Source: Rostrohypoxylon terebratum (taxonomy: Eukaryota; Ascomycota; Sordariomycetes; Xylariales; Hypoxylaceae). From it: DNA of 64,000 nucleotides. A program made the position numbers and the translations under genes. Under the pieces are notes generated by a model. It made no database searches. It was not told the origin of the DNA and was given only the letters and a program-made list of their open reading frames with translations. This document shows positions 1 through 12,224 of this stretch, one piece after another (position 1 is the first letter of the stretch; each line of letters starts with the position of its first letter). Location: the NCBI GenBank assembly GCA_022497145.1, contig MU385867.1:372001-436000 (forward strand), in the 5' to 3' direction.

Positions 1-3000
1 GTCCCTGCCTGTCCCGATTGATAGGGTATTGTCATTTTAGCTCCCATCTTGGGGGGGGGGGATTGCAGACCCTACAGTTATCCATATCCTAATCCATATC
101 CATCTAAAGTCTCTAACCTTTTCCCGTTGTTTTCTTCTATCAACTTCTAACCTTTAGTTCTAACTTCTAACAAACTGGGATTAAAAGTACAGGGACTGTA
201 CAGACACTAATAGGACCTGGATGAACCAATAACGTATCGGGAATACCTGGTACCCTAAAACACACCCCGCCGTTAAGGCCCCATCGGTCCCCATCAGGCT
301 CAAATCAGAGAAGCCCGCCTTTTTTTTTTTTCAGCCAGCGCTCATCGCCCAGCGCCTGTGGACTGTGGATTTAGTACTGCGTACTGCGTAGTGTACACTA
401 CTGCGTACACTACTGCAGCAAGCTTGCACCACTGCCACCGGCCATTACCTGAACCTGAACTGCCAGGACTCAGGACAAGAGCGAGACATCGACCGCAACG
501 TCTCAGTGTACATACTCTATTCCAATTCTAACCATTCTAACCATTCTATCTTCCCTTCACCATCCATCCATCATCATCCACCATCCACCATCCACCATCC
601 ACCCGCAGACATCCATCATTTTACACTGACGCCAGAAAAATACTTTTCCCCTCACGCAAATCAATTTTCTCCTCCGACTACCTTTTTTTTATTTCTCTTC
701 CCTCTAAACCCCCACGCTTTACGGCCAAACGTCAAAATCTCCAACCAAAAAGAGGTTGCTCTGGTAAATTTTTTTTTAAATTTCCATTTTCACGCAATTA
801 CATCAAATCAAGTATTCGGTTACCGCCACACGCCAATCCCGCCCTACGAACTACTGGCGGCTCACGACATAACTCTAGGAACCGTTGGATAGGAACCTGG
901 CATTAGGTGAGAGAGATCAAAGTTTATATCTTTTGATCCATCATCATGTCAGGTTCGGAGGGAGGTTTTGACCTGCTTCGGCGGGCAACTCAAGCAATGA
1001 TGTCAAAGTAAGTAAAAAATTGAAAATTGAAAATTCGACGTCCATCTCCATTCCCAGTTCGCAAATCGCAAATCGCAATTCGCAAGTTTCGGAAGACAAG
1101 ACCAGACCAGGACACCCCAATTCTATCCATCCATCCATTTACATCCCGTACATCCCGTACATCCCATACCCTCCTTCTCCATCATAATAACCTGGGTATC
1201 ATCTAATCCCTCCATCCTATCATCGTCATCGATCAAGACACCGTCACTCTTCACTTAAAATAAGTTTATTATCCTTTACCTATTTCCATTACTCCCAATT
1301 CCCGCCCTTTGCACATATACCGCATCCCAAATATCATATACCATATACCGGAATACCAAAATACCAAATACCTCGCCAATTCGCATTCGTCATCCGCATC
1401 GTCGCAAGCCGCGACCCTTTTTCGAAATTCGAGAAACATGTCATACAAGGTTCCAAGGTTGTCTTTCCCGTTTAGCCAGTATTCGCCTTCGGATTACGGA
1501 TCACTGCCCAAGGATATGGATATTCCAAAATCTTCCAAAGTCGGAATCTAGGACCCCCAAAGGAGGACCCCTGGTATCTTAGCTATCAAAAACTCGACCG
1601 CAATGACGCCGGACCTTGGATGAGACCTTCGTCCGTCGGCTCTACTTTGCCCTATCTGGCTTTACTTTGCTCTGATCTACTACGTACTTTCCGTACTGTC
1701 TGATTTCTGATTTCCGCTTTCCGCTTTCCGGTCGTGTTTCCATCTGGTCTCCAGAAGTATACGTGGGTACACGAAGTTTTGAGAGATTACGCTATATTCG
1801 ACATCCGAACTAGTAGGATCATCACGAGCGACGATCCGATGAGAGAGGCTCATTCGTTATACGGTCCAAGTCCGACTGGTCATCGGCACTCCCTTCACGC
1901 AAGAGAAATTAAACAGAAGCAAAGCAAAAAAAGTTGGTTACGAGATGTAATGTATAATGCGTGCATCCATACATCCATTATCCATACATCGAACAACCTA
2001 TTTTTAAACCAAGAGATTTGGCTGGTTCATCATTTCGACTGTACACGACCTCGATGCGATGTATTCGTCCGCCAGCACGGGTACGGTCAGTACAGCCAGT
2101 ACAGTACAGTCGTCAGTTTGATCGTGGCTGGCCCACCGATGTTCGCAACGAACAGGTCCCCATTATTTTCTGGATTACCTGGATTACTTGGATCAGCTCC
2201 GTTCTGCGGCGAATGCCAAAGCGCGGGGTCTGGACGAGGCTTATAATTATTATCATATTGAAGCCTGACTCCTACATAACTCGCCAGTTGCAATTAAACC
2301 GCAAAGGAGCCCAATGGACCAAGGTTCCCATGTTCCCATGTTCCCGTGGTTTTGTGGCACCGATGTCATCTATGCCACACTTTGAGTGTACTATGGATGT
2401 CACTATGTCACTCATTCCCTGCTGGGCTGGCTGGCTAATGTTTCTCTATGTCTCTTATGTCCCCTGCGTGTCTCTCTTTGCATCCACCCCACCTCGATGT
2501 CGATCGAATCTCAATCCACCCCCTTTTGCCCCCCACTTCGACTCCCCCCCCTTCTAGGTTACCACATGGCGAGTGTCATGGGTGGTCGCTACGAAAACCT
2601 GCATGGCCAGTTCGGCTCGAATAAATCAGCTCGCTCGTGAAATTTTACATTTCTACTACTACCTGCCCTCCCGTTTAATGCCTTCCGCCTCGGCCGCCAT
2701 TTCGCATCTATGGATACAGATACTTTGATACATTAGCATTTATACATTACCGGACCATTGGACTTCCTTGCGGCCACCTTCATTAGTTATGTTCTAATTC
2801 GAAATGTCATCTTTCCCAGAACCTATTCCTCATCCACCTATCCTCCTTTCATTCCCCTCGTGATACCCTTATCTTGTTAACAGGCCACTACCACCATCAC
2901 CTTCCGCTAGTTACCTATACTTTACCTACATACTTAAAACCATACTTGCTTGGCGAACTTTCACTACCTACCTAGCTTTCTAGCTTTGACTTGACACCTG

Positions 3001-3003
3001 GTT
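1..3003. other. Long upstream region / probable 5' leader of the Sch9-like kinase gene
   Basis: No convincing gene is visible in these 3 kb. The open frames present are biased by simple sequence and match no family I know. It contains a G run near 50-61, a partly palindromic TACTGCGTA/TAGTGTACACTA cluster at about 373-418, CCATCCA-type repeats at 559-603 and many pyrimidine tracts. Several small ATG-started frames lie upstream of the kinase start and could act as uORFs if the leader is as long as it looks. That is inference, since no transcription start can be read. Confidence 0.5.
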
Positions 3004-5746
3004 ATGATCGCAATTAACATGCCGAGCAGGACATCGACCACCGAGGACGATGGCACTGACCACATAGGTTACGATACTCCGAGATCCGGTATTGCCACGC
3101 CCCAGCCGGATCTTCATGACAAGAGACTACCGGGTATTATGAGCTACTTTGGTCAGGTTAGTTGCACCTCTTTACCTTGTTCCGCTGGCCTCTCTTCTTC
3201 CCGAGCACGTGAGACTGAGTCGACATACCCTACCTGTCCCCAGGAAGAGAAGGATTCGCACATCGTACCTCAGCAACTGCCGAGCCCAGAATCGGATTTG
3301 AGCGGCAAGGACGTCACGCCTGACACTTCGCCTCTCCTTTCACATGAGAGGATCGAACCGCTGGCAAAAGTACAGTCCTCGCAACAATCAACTTCCGATA
3401 TCCACCCTTACCCTACGCCTCCCTGTTCACAAACACCGTCGGAGAGGGGAGTCAAGTTGTCAGATGCGAGTAGTGGTGATTCGGACGGGGCCACTAGCGG
3501 TCCATCGAATCGATCTTCCCTGAACACCAAGAGCGGCTCGGACCTCTCACACCTCAAAGTTCGGAGGGCCACTCTAGCATCCCCTCTTACGAGTATCGTC
3601 ACTACGTCCAATGTTCACGCGAGCCATCTTTCTATCCCTAGCGATCGTGCTTTTTCAACAACACCAAGTTCTCCTTCCGACGCGCAGCCCCCTGCAGGCG
3701 ATGCTAGCAATTTCTTATCTCAGTCCGCTTCGGTTGATCGACTCAAAAAGCTAACTGATGTTGGATCGAAAAAGAGCGGACCCCCGACCCCTACCAGAAC
3801 GCTCTCGGCCACCCACTCGTCGCACGCGGAAGAAAGGTCGCCTTCTAAGCTTAGTGGAGATGGAATAGACACGGAAGGCAGACAGACACCGGTCTCTTCT
3901 GCGGGTGGCGCCGCCCAACCGCCACTACAGAGGGGCAAGCTTACTATCAAGATATTGGAGGCAAGAGGCTTACGGAAGAGTCGTGACCCCTACGTCGTTG
4001 CCGTGTTCCAGAGAAGCGAGTTGATCTCGCATGGACCACGGACTTTCGAAGACGAAGACGAATCCTCACCGCCCGCGTCGATTCCGATTGGCGGGGTTCC
4101 CATACAACGTCAAGGCAGCGACCCCGGCCGCTCGATGGCAATACCCATGCGCAGTCGCCAAAGTAGCAACACTAGTATTACCGATTATAACACATTCCGC
4201 AATCGTCCGCGAAGATCGTTTACAAGTCCTAAGTGGGATGCCGAAGCAGTATTGTAAGTCGTGGATCGATTGGGTCCCCTCGGACGCATCGACTAACTTT
4301 AGTAGTGATGTTGTTGATTCAGACATGCTGGTGGACATCTCGATTTATGACCACGGCACGCAAGGAGAGGAGTTCTTGGGTCACGTTGATTTCCAGGCGA
4401 TTATCCCTGGCAAAGACGAGCCTGTACGAGGCTGGTACCCATTAAGAGGAAATCTCGATACAACTCCTGAAAAGACGCCTACCGGTGAAATCTTCGTCGA
4501 GGCGATCTACCAGAGAACCGACAAAAAGCACTACGGTCCCGACGATTTCCAGATTCTACGTTTAATTGGAAAGGGCACATTCGGCCAAGTTTACCAAGTC
4601 CGGAAGAAGGATACCGGCCGAATTTACGCCATGAAGGTATTATCGAAGAAGGTCATCGTTCAGAAGAAAGAGGTGGCGCACACGGTCGGAGAGCGGAATA
4701 TTCTCGTCAGAACAGCCATGTCGGAATCCCCATTCATTGTGGGCCTGAAATTTTCCTTCCAGACTCAGAACGATCTCTTCCTAGTCACCGACTATATGTC
4801 GGGAGGCGAACTATTCTGGCACCTGCAGAAAGAAGGAAGGTTTGACGAGAAGCGAGCCAAGTTCTACATCGCAGAGCTTATTCTCGCGATCCAACACCTC
4901 CACAACAACGACATCGTCTACCGCGATCTGAAGCCTGAGAATATTTTGCTCGATGCCAATGGCCATATCGCCCTCTGCGACTTTGGTCTGTCCAAGGCGA
5001 ACCTGACCCAGAACGATACGACCAATACGTTTTGTGGAACTACGGAATACCTAGCTCCGGAGGTGTTGCTGGATGAAGCCGGATACACTAAAATGGTGGA
5101 TTTCTGGTCACTCGGTGTCCTTGTTTTCGAGATGTGTTGTGGATGGAGCCCCTTTTACGCCGAGGATACGCAGCAGATGTACAAGAACATTGCGTTCGGA
5201 AAGGTGCGCTTCCCCCGAGACACGCTCTCGCAAGAAGGTAGGAACTTCGTCAAGGGCCTCTTGAACAGAAACCCGAAACACCGGCTAGGCGCGATCGATG
5301 ACGCCGAAGAGTTGAAACGACACGCGTTCTTCGCAGACGTCGACTGGGACATCTTATCTAAGAAACTCATCACCCCACCCTTTAAGCCGAAGTTGAAGTC
5401 TGAGACCGATGTCTCGTACTTCGACCCCGAGTTCACCAACGCGTTGAATACGAACGGCTCGTTGAACGAACGTGCCCAACAGCTAGCTACCGGCTTTGCT
5501 ACGTCAACGCCTCTGTCCCCGACCACGCAGGCGAACTTCCAGGGTTTCACGTTTGTCGATGAGAGTTCACTGGATGATCACATGAGAGGGCGATACGTTG
5601 ATGAAGATATGGACGACGCAGATCACCGAGATAACGACTGGGACGATCTCGAAGACCTCGATCTCCGAAAGGCGAATAGGATGAGTGGGATCGTCAAGAC
5701 TGGGAATAACGACGAGCCTTTTGGCGAACCCCACTTTGACATATGA
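3004..5746 (+). CDS. sch9: Sch9-like AGC protein kinase (C2 domain plus kinase)
   Basis: Serine/threonine kinase of the Sch9 branch, which in fungi acts downstream of TORC1 in nutrient, stress and lifespan control. Three exons (3004-3156, 3244-4253, 4306-5746) give 867 residues. A Ser/Thr/Pro-rich N-terminus is followed by a C2 domain from about residue 282 (KLTIKILEARGLRKSRDPYVV) and by an AGC kinase domain at about 468-735 with GKGTFGQVY, YRDLKPEN and DFGLSK. The activation loop is FCGTTEYLAPEV, a TPLSP turn-motif region follows, and the C-terminal hydrophobic motif is FQGFTF. The combination of C2 and AGC kinase is diagnostic for Sch9. The second intron restores the frame through EAVFDVV...DMLVD. 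The first (87 nt) is a multiple of three without a stop, so retention would insert 29 residues. An alternative start lies at 3019. The tail is very acidic. Confidence 0.93.
3157..3243 (+). other. Stop-free 87-nt intron in the Sch9-like gene
   Basis: The donor GTTAGT follows GGTCAG, and the acceptor is CCCCAG before GAAGAG. The length is 29 codons with no stop in the gene's frame, so spliced and unspliced messages would both encode a full kinase. The insertion lies N-terminal to the C2 domain. I chose the spliced form because both sites fit the consensus. Confidence 0.6.
4254..4305 (+). other. 52-nt intron inside the C2 domain of the Sch9-like gene
   Basis: The donor is GTAAGT directly after GCAGTATT. 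The frame reaches TAA inside the intron, so it must be removed. A branch-like GACTAAC lies at 4291-4297, and the acceptor used here is TAG at 4303-4305. A TAG three bases earlier (4300-4302) is also in frame and would add one serine. Confidence 0.75.
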
Positions 5747-8700
5747 CCCCGGAGTTCTTTTTTTCTAGTTTGTTTTTGAGCCTTACGACATGAATATGGG
5801 GATAAACCTACGGCCGTTCTTCTCAGCATTCACGGCAGTTTCTGCAATTCTTCTAAAATCCTGTCCGTGGCATTGTTGCATAGGGCGGCATATTGCATTG
5901 AGGTGACGGTTGGCAGAAGTTAATTAGTCACTACGGGGTGGTCGGGCGTTTGGTAGTTGCAAATAGTCTGGAATCATGACACTTTACGTACACGAGACTA
6001 CGGAATTCTTTCGGAAATATCTAACCCTTTACCCATTTACCCATTTTACGTCATGAAGGGCCGGCACAGTTCACATGGTCATTCCCCCCCTTGTCACTTC
6101 AGTTTGGAATTCATGCACGGAGACTTCCTGAGAGCGGAGCGTTTACTTTACTGTCGACGGGCGGCGAAACTCCCTTGCACGGATAAGCTTGTCCGTGGTT
6201 GTGGTCACGGTCGCGGTCGCGGTCGTGGTTGTGGTTGTGGTTGTGGTCGGTATGAAGCAGATTGGTAATCCTTGCTAGGTTTTTGCGGTATGGAATAAAT
6301 ATGCTTAACGCCGAGACGAGCAAAGATGGAGGCCGTCTGATTTAGGTAGCTAGGTCCTTTGCAGTCATGTACCGATTCGCTTGGATGCTGGTTTTACTCG
6401 CTTTGCTATACCCGATCATTTTCTCTTGTTTCCTTCCGAGAGGCACAGGTCCAATGTCTGATGCCGCGTGAAGGGGGCCTGACAGGTGAACGTTGCATGT
6501 TACATAGGTACATTATACGTATGCTGATGAAAGTCCAGCCCTCCCACTGCCAATGAGAAGCTAGGGAAGGAAAAAGTGAAAATTACTTAGGTTGCTTACG
6601 ATTATTCGCCTTGGATTGATTTTTTTTTCGGTACGTGACATGATTTGTCCCCGTAGTTGCTCTAGGCTCTGCTCCTGCGCGGGCTAAGGGGTGCATATGC
6701 GAGCAGACGTTCTTCCCGTCCTTCCCAACTGGCTGGTAGTTATCTTACCCGTCTCCTCTCGAGTCCCGGGTAAGAGGTAAGCAAGCTTAGGGATATCTAG
6801 GGTAACGGGAAGTGTGACTGCGTAACAGGAGTGGACGGAGTTTCAAGTATCTTCTATAGGTACATTCTAGGTAGGTAGGTATACAGGGAATAGATATGTA
6901 GATTTTGCTTTCTCTTTCCAATCGATGACCAAAGTATTGCTTAAGGGGGGGTCCGGATAGCCTAGGACCTAGGTAGGTAAACTTTTGAAGGTCATCAGCT
7001 ACTACCTAGGCAATCCTAGCTGCGTAAAAGGTACGAGACTATTATCGGCACGTTGACCGAACGGGATTTGACTAGACTGGTAGGTAGACTGATAGACTAG
7101 GGAAGTGGCCTCGTGCGACGGAACACAGGGTTAGGAGATTAGGTAGGTATATCCCTTGTGAGACCGGTGGGCGGAGAGGGAAGAAGGGGAGAAGGGGAGG
7201 GGGATGACGGGATATGGCGGCGGCGGTTGCTGCTGCTGCTGCGAGGACGCCACTTAGGTCATCAGCTAGCCACTGGTTGAGAACTTCTGTTTTCGTAAAG
7301 GGCGTACGCTTACGTAGTGTGCGAGGTAGCTAGGTAAGCATGAGTCTGTCTCTGTATGTGTATAGGTAGGTGTGTAGGTGCGTGTGCGTCTTTCTAAGAC
7401 GTTGTTCCGTAGGTCGGTCCGAAGGGGGGGGATAGTGGTGGGAGGAAGGCTGAGGATGGGTGGGGGAGGGATCCGGATGGGGGAGAGGCAGAAGCAGAGG
7501 CAGGGGCAGGGGCAAGGGGAGAGAGAGCCCTCGAGAAGGAGACCAAAGTCTGGCAGATGGATAGAGCACCGGGTAGCGTGTACCTACTAGGTATAGAGAG
7601 GTGCAGAGATAGAGACAGAGATGCAGAAATCGAGAAACCCCGGAGGTAAGAGGAAGAAAGGAAAGGGAAAAATGAGAAAAGTCTGCGCATACTACTATCT
7701 AGGCACATATGCGCATAGGTGGCTAATCAGGAGGCGTCCCGACTCGAGGTGCTTATACTATGTACGTGCGTACAAGGGGAGGGTCGGTGTAACGAGGCCC
7801 GGGGAAGCAGAGCTTACGTTTCCTCCCCCTTCCCCCCCGTCGTGGTCGACGGACGGGTGTTGGATGCCGAGATTGGGGATTGATGGATGCTTGGGTAAGC
7901 AATTTGGATGTATGTGTGCTTAGTACCTAGGTATGCGTGTAAACGTAACGTAACGGATTTGTTGTGTGTTTACCACCTACTACTACCTACTACTAGAGTA
8001 GGTATCTAGCTTGACCTGCAGACCTGGTAAGCTTTAGGTGGTTATTGGATGTACGTAGGTCGGTGGCGGTGAGGAGGGAGCTAGGTACTAGGTAGTACAC
8101 AGGTGCTTGGATTATTGTTAGCTGATTAGGTCGTAGCTATTGTTGAATGCTTGATGGTTGGAGAGAAGATGAGCGGTGAATGGCTTACTTACTATGTAGT
8201 ATAGACCTGAGAAATCTAGATACGGGCGCAGAATCTGGGGCGGCCAGCTACGGCGTATAGCCTACCCAGTGGTCTAGGGGTCTATTTGCTGCAGTGTGGT
8301 AAAGTTGACTCTCATTGGCGAATGTTTTGGTTCGATACGACGTGGTTTTTTAAACATGACCATTTAGCATTCCAGGACGTAATTGCTTTGTCACAGGCAT
8401 AGCTTTTTGAAGTGATTAGTTGTCGAAGGGTTGGCTTAATGGGAGCACGGTCTGTCTAAGACTCAATATCTAGGGAGACCTATTGGTAGTCAATTCTCCA
8501 TAGGTACGCCGGGAGTTCCGTCGGCATATATAGCGCGATTACGCGCAGAAATTTGGAATGTTTCGAGCAAAGGCGCTGTTGTTTCCATGACAATCGAATT
8601 GACATCGCGATATGACCAGACACTTGGATGGTCTGTTTGATAGATGTTGATACTAGTAGGATCATTTGGCCATGCACCGAGGTCGGCATCAGCTTTCCGT

Positions 8701-9060
8701 TACTAATCTCGTCTATATATACGGTTTTCTGAAGTAGTTGCCCTTGAAAGGAGTCTGAGAAGGTTATCGGATATTCGTATTGGGTATTCGAGTATTATAC
8801 TGTAAGTCATATTGAGATATTAAGCACACAGAGTGGAGATTTCTCTTTCGGAATGAAGGACCTTTTGTGATTCGGCAACGATGATCCTAGGAATAAATGT
8901 ACAAGTCATAATTACTCTTCCCAACCTCCTCCTCTTCTTTCCTTTTCCCCCTTCAGGCTGATGGCTTAACGCTAGTCATGGCTCGCGTGGCTTCTTCTTC
9001 TCTTGATATCTTTTCCCTCAAGCGGTTTGTTCATATCCTAATCTCGTTATCATACACCGT
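5747..9060. other. 3.3-kb intergenic region with simple repeats
   Basis: No gene recognised. At 6196-6250 there is a degenerate GGTCGC/GGTTGT hexamer tract. From about 6860 to 7160 and 7940 to 8100 the DNA is rich in TAGGTAGG and CCTAGG strings. GCGGCG and CTGCTG trinucleotide runs lie at about 7212-7240, and a purine-rich AGGGGCAGG-type tract at 7430-7530. Open frames here follow these repeats and show no domain. Confidence 0.5.
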
Positions 9061-9926
9061 CTAATGGTGGGCAGGCTCTTCCTCTTCTTCGTCGACGAGC
9101 CAATCTTCGACAACGGCGGGTGTCGAAGCGCTGGCACCCTCGTTGCCTTCGACCTCGACGGCCATGTTCTCGTATTCCTTTAGGCTGCTGGCGAGGTCGG
9201 CCTCTTCGGGGGATTTGGGTGTCTTAGGTACGGTGAAGGTTTGGACTTGGCCGACGGCGTCGGAGTCCTTAATCGGTGTAGGCTTGTAAGCCTTGAGTTC
9301 CTTAAGGTAAAGCTCTTGGACAAAGTCCGCTGTATGCAAATAAGTATTAGTGACGGTTTCGATTATCGGATCTTGATCTCGATCTTGACTTGTGGGTGCG
9401 GTGCGGAGGTGGCTGATTTAGGATCGGCGGAAGGGAAGAAGATATTCGGAAGAAATTTTGCGAAAGCGAAAAACTCTTCGGTCTATATGTTTATATCCCC
9501 AGAAGCTATGGCAAAACATATGGCGGGCATCAATGCGGGTATATGGCTGGATATCTCTTCATCCCGCACATGCCGCCATATGCTTCCAAGACTCCCCAAA
9601 TCTCGATCGTCCAATCGTACCACCCAATTGCCTCCCGAATCCACTTCGGCACATATGATGTAAATGTGTTAAAAATGAACTTTCGAATCTTACCTCGTCG
9701 CGAAACTGTAGGAGCGATAAATGTTCTGACGGTATTTACCCTAGCGACACGGGTGATGGCCGAGGCGGCCGATCGAGCAGTCTGAAAAAAAGAAAAAAAA
9801 AAGTCGGAGTTAGCGATTTATTTCCCCTCTCCACTTTCGATTATCGATTCCTGCGACCGACAACGTGCGGGATAATAAGGTAAATAGACTAAAAATACTT
9901 ACTGAAGTCCTTAATTGAGAGAGCAT
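9061..9926 (-). CDS. atp14: Mitochondrial F1Fo ATP synthase subunit h
   Basis: Subunit h of the mitochondrial ATP synthase, part of the peripheral stalk. Three exons on the minus strand (9926-9903, 9781-9694, 9329-9061) give 126 residues. The N-terminus MLSQLRTS...ARSAASAITRVARVNTV is Arg/Ala/Ser-rich with no acidic residue, a typical matrix presequence. It leads into SRRADFVQELYLKELKAYKP, the conserved start of the mature subunit, and the C-terminus is strongly acidic (DEEEEEPAHH), as in Atp14. Intron 1 (9902-9782) has GTAAGT and a polypyrimidine-CAG acceptor. Intron 2 (9693-9330) is 364 nt, long for this locus. Phases 0 and 1 match at both junctions. Confidence 0.9.
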
Positions 9927-10899
9927 GATGTTCGTCTATGAGGAAATGCTCAATTGACGATTGTGTGGGAGTGGGAGATTGAGGATATGTGGTTGGTGGT
10001 GGGAAAAAAATGGAGGGGAGACTTTTTGGCAGCTTGGAGAAAGTGAAGGTTTACGAAGTATGATTTGAGGTTTTTCCTTTTGCCGCCTTCCATTGTTCGC
10101 TCGATTGTTTAGCGCGGGAAGCTGCTAAAAGGTGGAGTAAAAGTTTGAAAAGTGCGGTGCTCCGACCGTGGTCACGTGGTTTGGCTTTAGCTCTGATCTC
10201 TCAATCCTGTGCACACTCTCTCCATCTCTCTCCATCTTACTCCACCTTTCCTATGATATCTTCAATGATTCACCATTTCTAGTAGTACTACTATAGCATG
10301 AAAGCTACTACGTAGGTACTCACATAATTATCTACGCACAAGCACCTTCGAAATCTTCGCTGAAACCATGGGCGATTGCCAACCCAAGAGATAAGTGGGT
10401 GAGGCCCAGGAGGCCTTGATGCATCACTTCACGTGATACCCCTAGCAGTCACCACAACGAAGTCGCATCCATTTCTAAGCAATGAACTGACAGTGGGCCC
10501 ACACAATACCATTCACGATAGGGCATACAGATAAGAGTCTTCTAGAATCTTCATCCCTCAGTTATAAGTCTATTAGTACTAGGTACATCAATCGTCGATC
10601 AGAATCATTAAACAATATTATCTAAACATCACAACATCACAACATATCAACCCATAGCCTCCCTTTCGTGGAACATCAAAATCCAGGTCTTCAAACTAGA
10701 TCGATAAAGACAGGACATGGATAGGCAAGCGATATCCAGTCTTCCCTGTGTAGGTGTATACTCTACCCATTTATTTTGCAAGTTGACCCCTATCCAAACA
10801 CCGAAGAGATTGGAGCACATCTTATAAATGTTCTCGCCGTCTAGCCGTCTCGTTTATCTCTCATAATCCCCACATACCATATCCGAGAATCGGATTAGG
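9927..10899. other. Intergenic: atp14 promoter and 3' flank of the DOMON-b561 gene
   Basis: This 973-bp spacer contains the upstream region of the minus-strand ATP synthase gene and the downstream flank of the next minus-strand gene. A CACGTG-like core occurs at about 10173-10178 (gtCACGTGgt). I see no coding region or RNA gene. Confidence 0.45.
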
Positions 10900-12224
10900 T
10901 CAGAAGCTCTTCTCTTCCTCGATGCGTTTGCGGCGACGATATTCCCCAAAGAGAGCGGAGGCGATATAGATGGCGAAGACAATGCCGGCAACGACCGAGT
11001 AGGCGACCATGAACGTCCGGGAAGCCTTTGCTAGCCGCAAACCGAGTCCGCCATTCACAGCGCCTAGGATGAGTAGGGCTCGGCCGTACCAGATGTGAAC
11101 ATGGGAGATCAATCCCCGGCTTTGGTTTCTGACAAAGTACCGGTGGTGCAGCCAGCCGAGCACGGGCTGTGCGGCCATCAGGCACACCACGACCGTGCCT
11201 AGAAGCGTGTGTGTTGACTTTATGTCCTGTGGAATTCAGTCTGTTAGTGCTTATTCTCTGGTCTACATAAAATCATCAGAGTATACAAATCGGCACAGCC
11301 AAGAGAAAGACTTACAAGGCGAATGAGCTGCAATGCCACAATACCCAACCCAAATCCAGCCCACATGAGGAGGAAAGCTAGGAACTGCCACGAGGCGTGC
11401 AAAATCCACTTCCCGAACAGCGGCATGAGCGCCGAGCCTAGGGGATACAAAAGCACCATGACGACCGCCATGATGATCCCGTGTCCCATGATCAGCGTCC
11501 TCGGGTCTGCGAAGCTGCCTCCGCCTACGCCCCTATTGTTATTGTCAAACTGTCTTACGCCCAAATATGGGTTCGAGTCATCAGTCACAGTACTCTGCGT
11601 GAGGTCAAACGTCCACTCGTCATGCGCATCGTGATACCTGATCGTGGCATCGGTATCTGTGCTGTCGATCGCATCGCCCTTTTTCCACGCCGCGATCCAC
11701 GGTGTACTTCCCGAAGAAAAACTAACGGAGCCGCCAGGCCAGGACCCGCAGTTGCCGCACCGCACGTTCGCAATCATGGTCTCGTCGCTGTTGCTCAACC
11801 CGCTACCTCCAAGTAGCTCAAGTTGAATCATGGCATTGTGCCGCGGCATCGTGTGGCCTGTTCCCGCGCGCGCGGATACGGTCACGTTGCCAGTGCCGGA
11901 CAGGTACATCACAAAGATATTGGAGTCAGCCATCGCGGTGCCCATCCCGAAGCCCACCCATGAGTACGATGTCGGTGCGCGCAGCTGCAGGTAGATGTTG
12001 CCACTGTTCGCGTCGGCGGAGGAGGTTGGCACGGCGACTTGGTAGCATATGTCTTCAACCGGACAGTACTGTACTGGTTCGGCGAAGGCGAGAGTGCTGT
12101 AGAATATCGCGGCTGTATGAACTGTCAGTGCTCTGGCTTGTCGAGGGTATCGTATAACCTAGGTGATCTAAAGGGCTCGTGACTACTTACACAGCGCCGC
12201 GGATGCCAAGTACGAGACGATCAT
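10900..12224 (-). CDS. Secreted/membrane DOMON-cytochrome b561 protein
   Basis: Predicted transmembrane electron-transfer protein: an extracellular cytochrome (DOMON, as in cellobiose dehydrogenase cytochrome domains) joined to a cytochrome b561-type membrane domain. Exons 12224-12191, 12112-11316 and 11226-10900 give 385 residues. The N-terminus MIVSYLASAALSAIFYSTLAFA is a signal peptide, with mature VQYCPVEDICY. The DOMON region holds SYSWVGFGMGTAM and Cys residues in MIANVRCGNC. The membrane part starts near RTLIMGHGIIMAVVMVLLYP and keeps the spaced histidines of b561 heme sites (GHG, HASWQF, STHTLLGT, SHVHIWYGR). The C-terminus RRRKRIEEEKSF is a basic cytosolic tail. Phases 1 and 0 agree at both introns. 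The physiological electron acceptor cannot be read from the sequence. Confidence 0.88.

Noticed and set aside
1734..2557. Overlapping plus-strand frames of 170 and 198 codons upstream of the Sch9-like gene
   Set aside because: They overlap in different frames, are rich in repeats and show no domain or splice support; more likely leader sequence.
7378..7708. Frames of 70-104 codons on both strands
   Set aside because: They translate purine-rich simple repeats and overlap each other.
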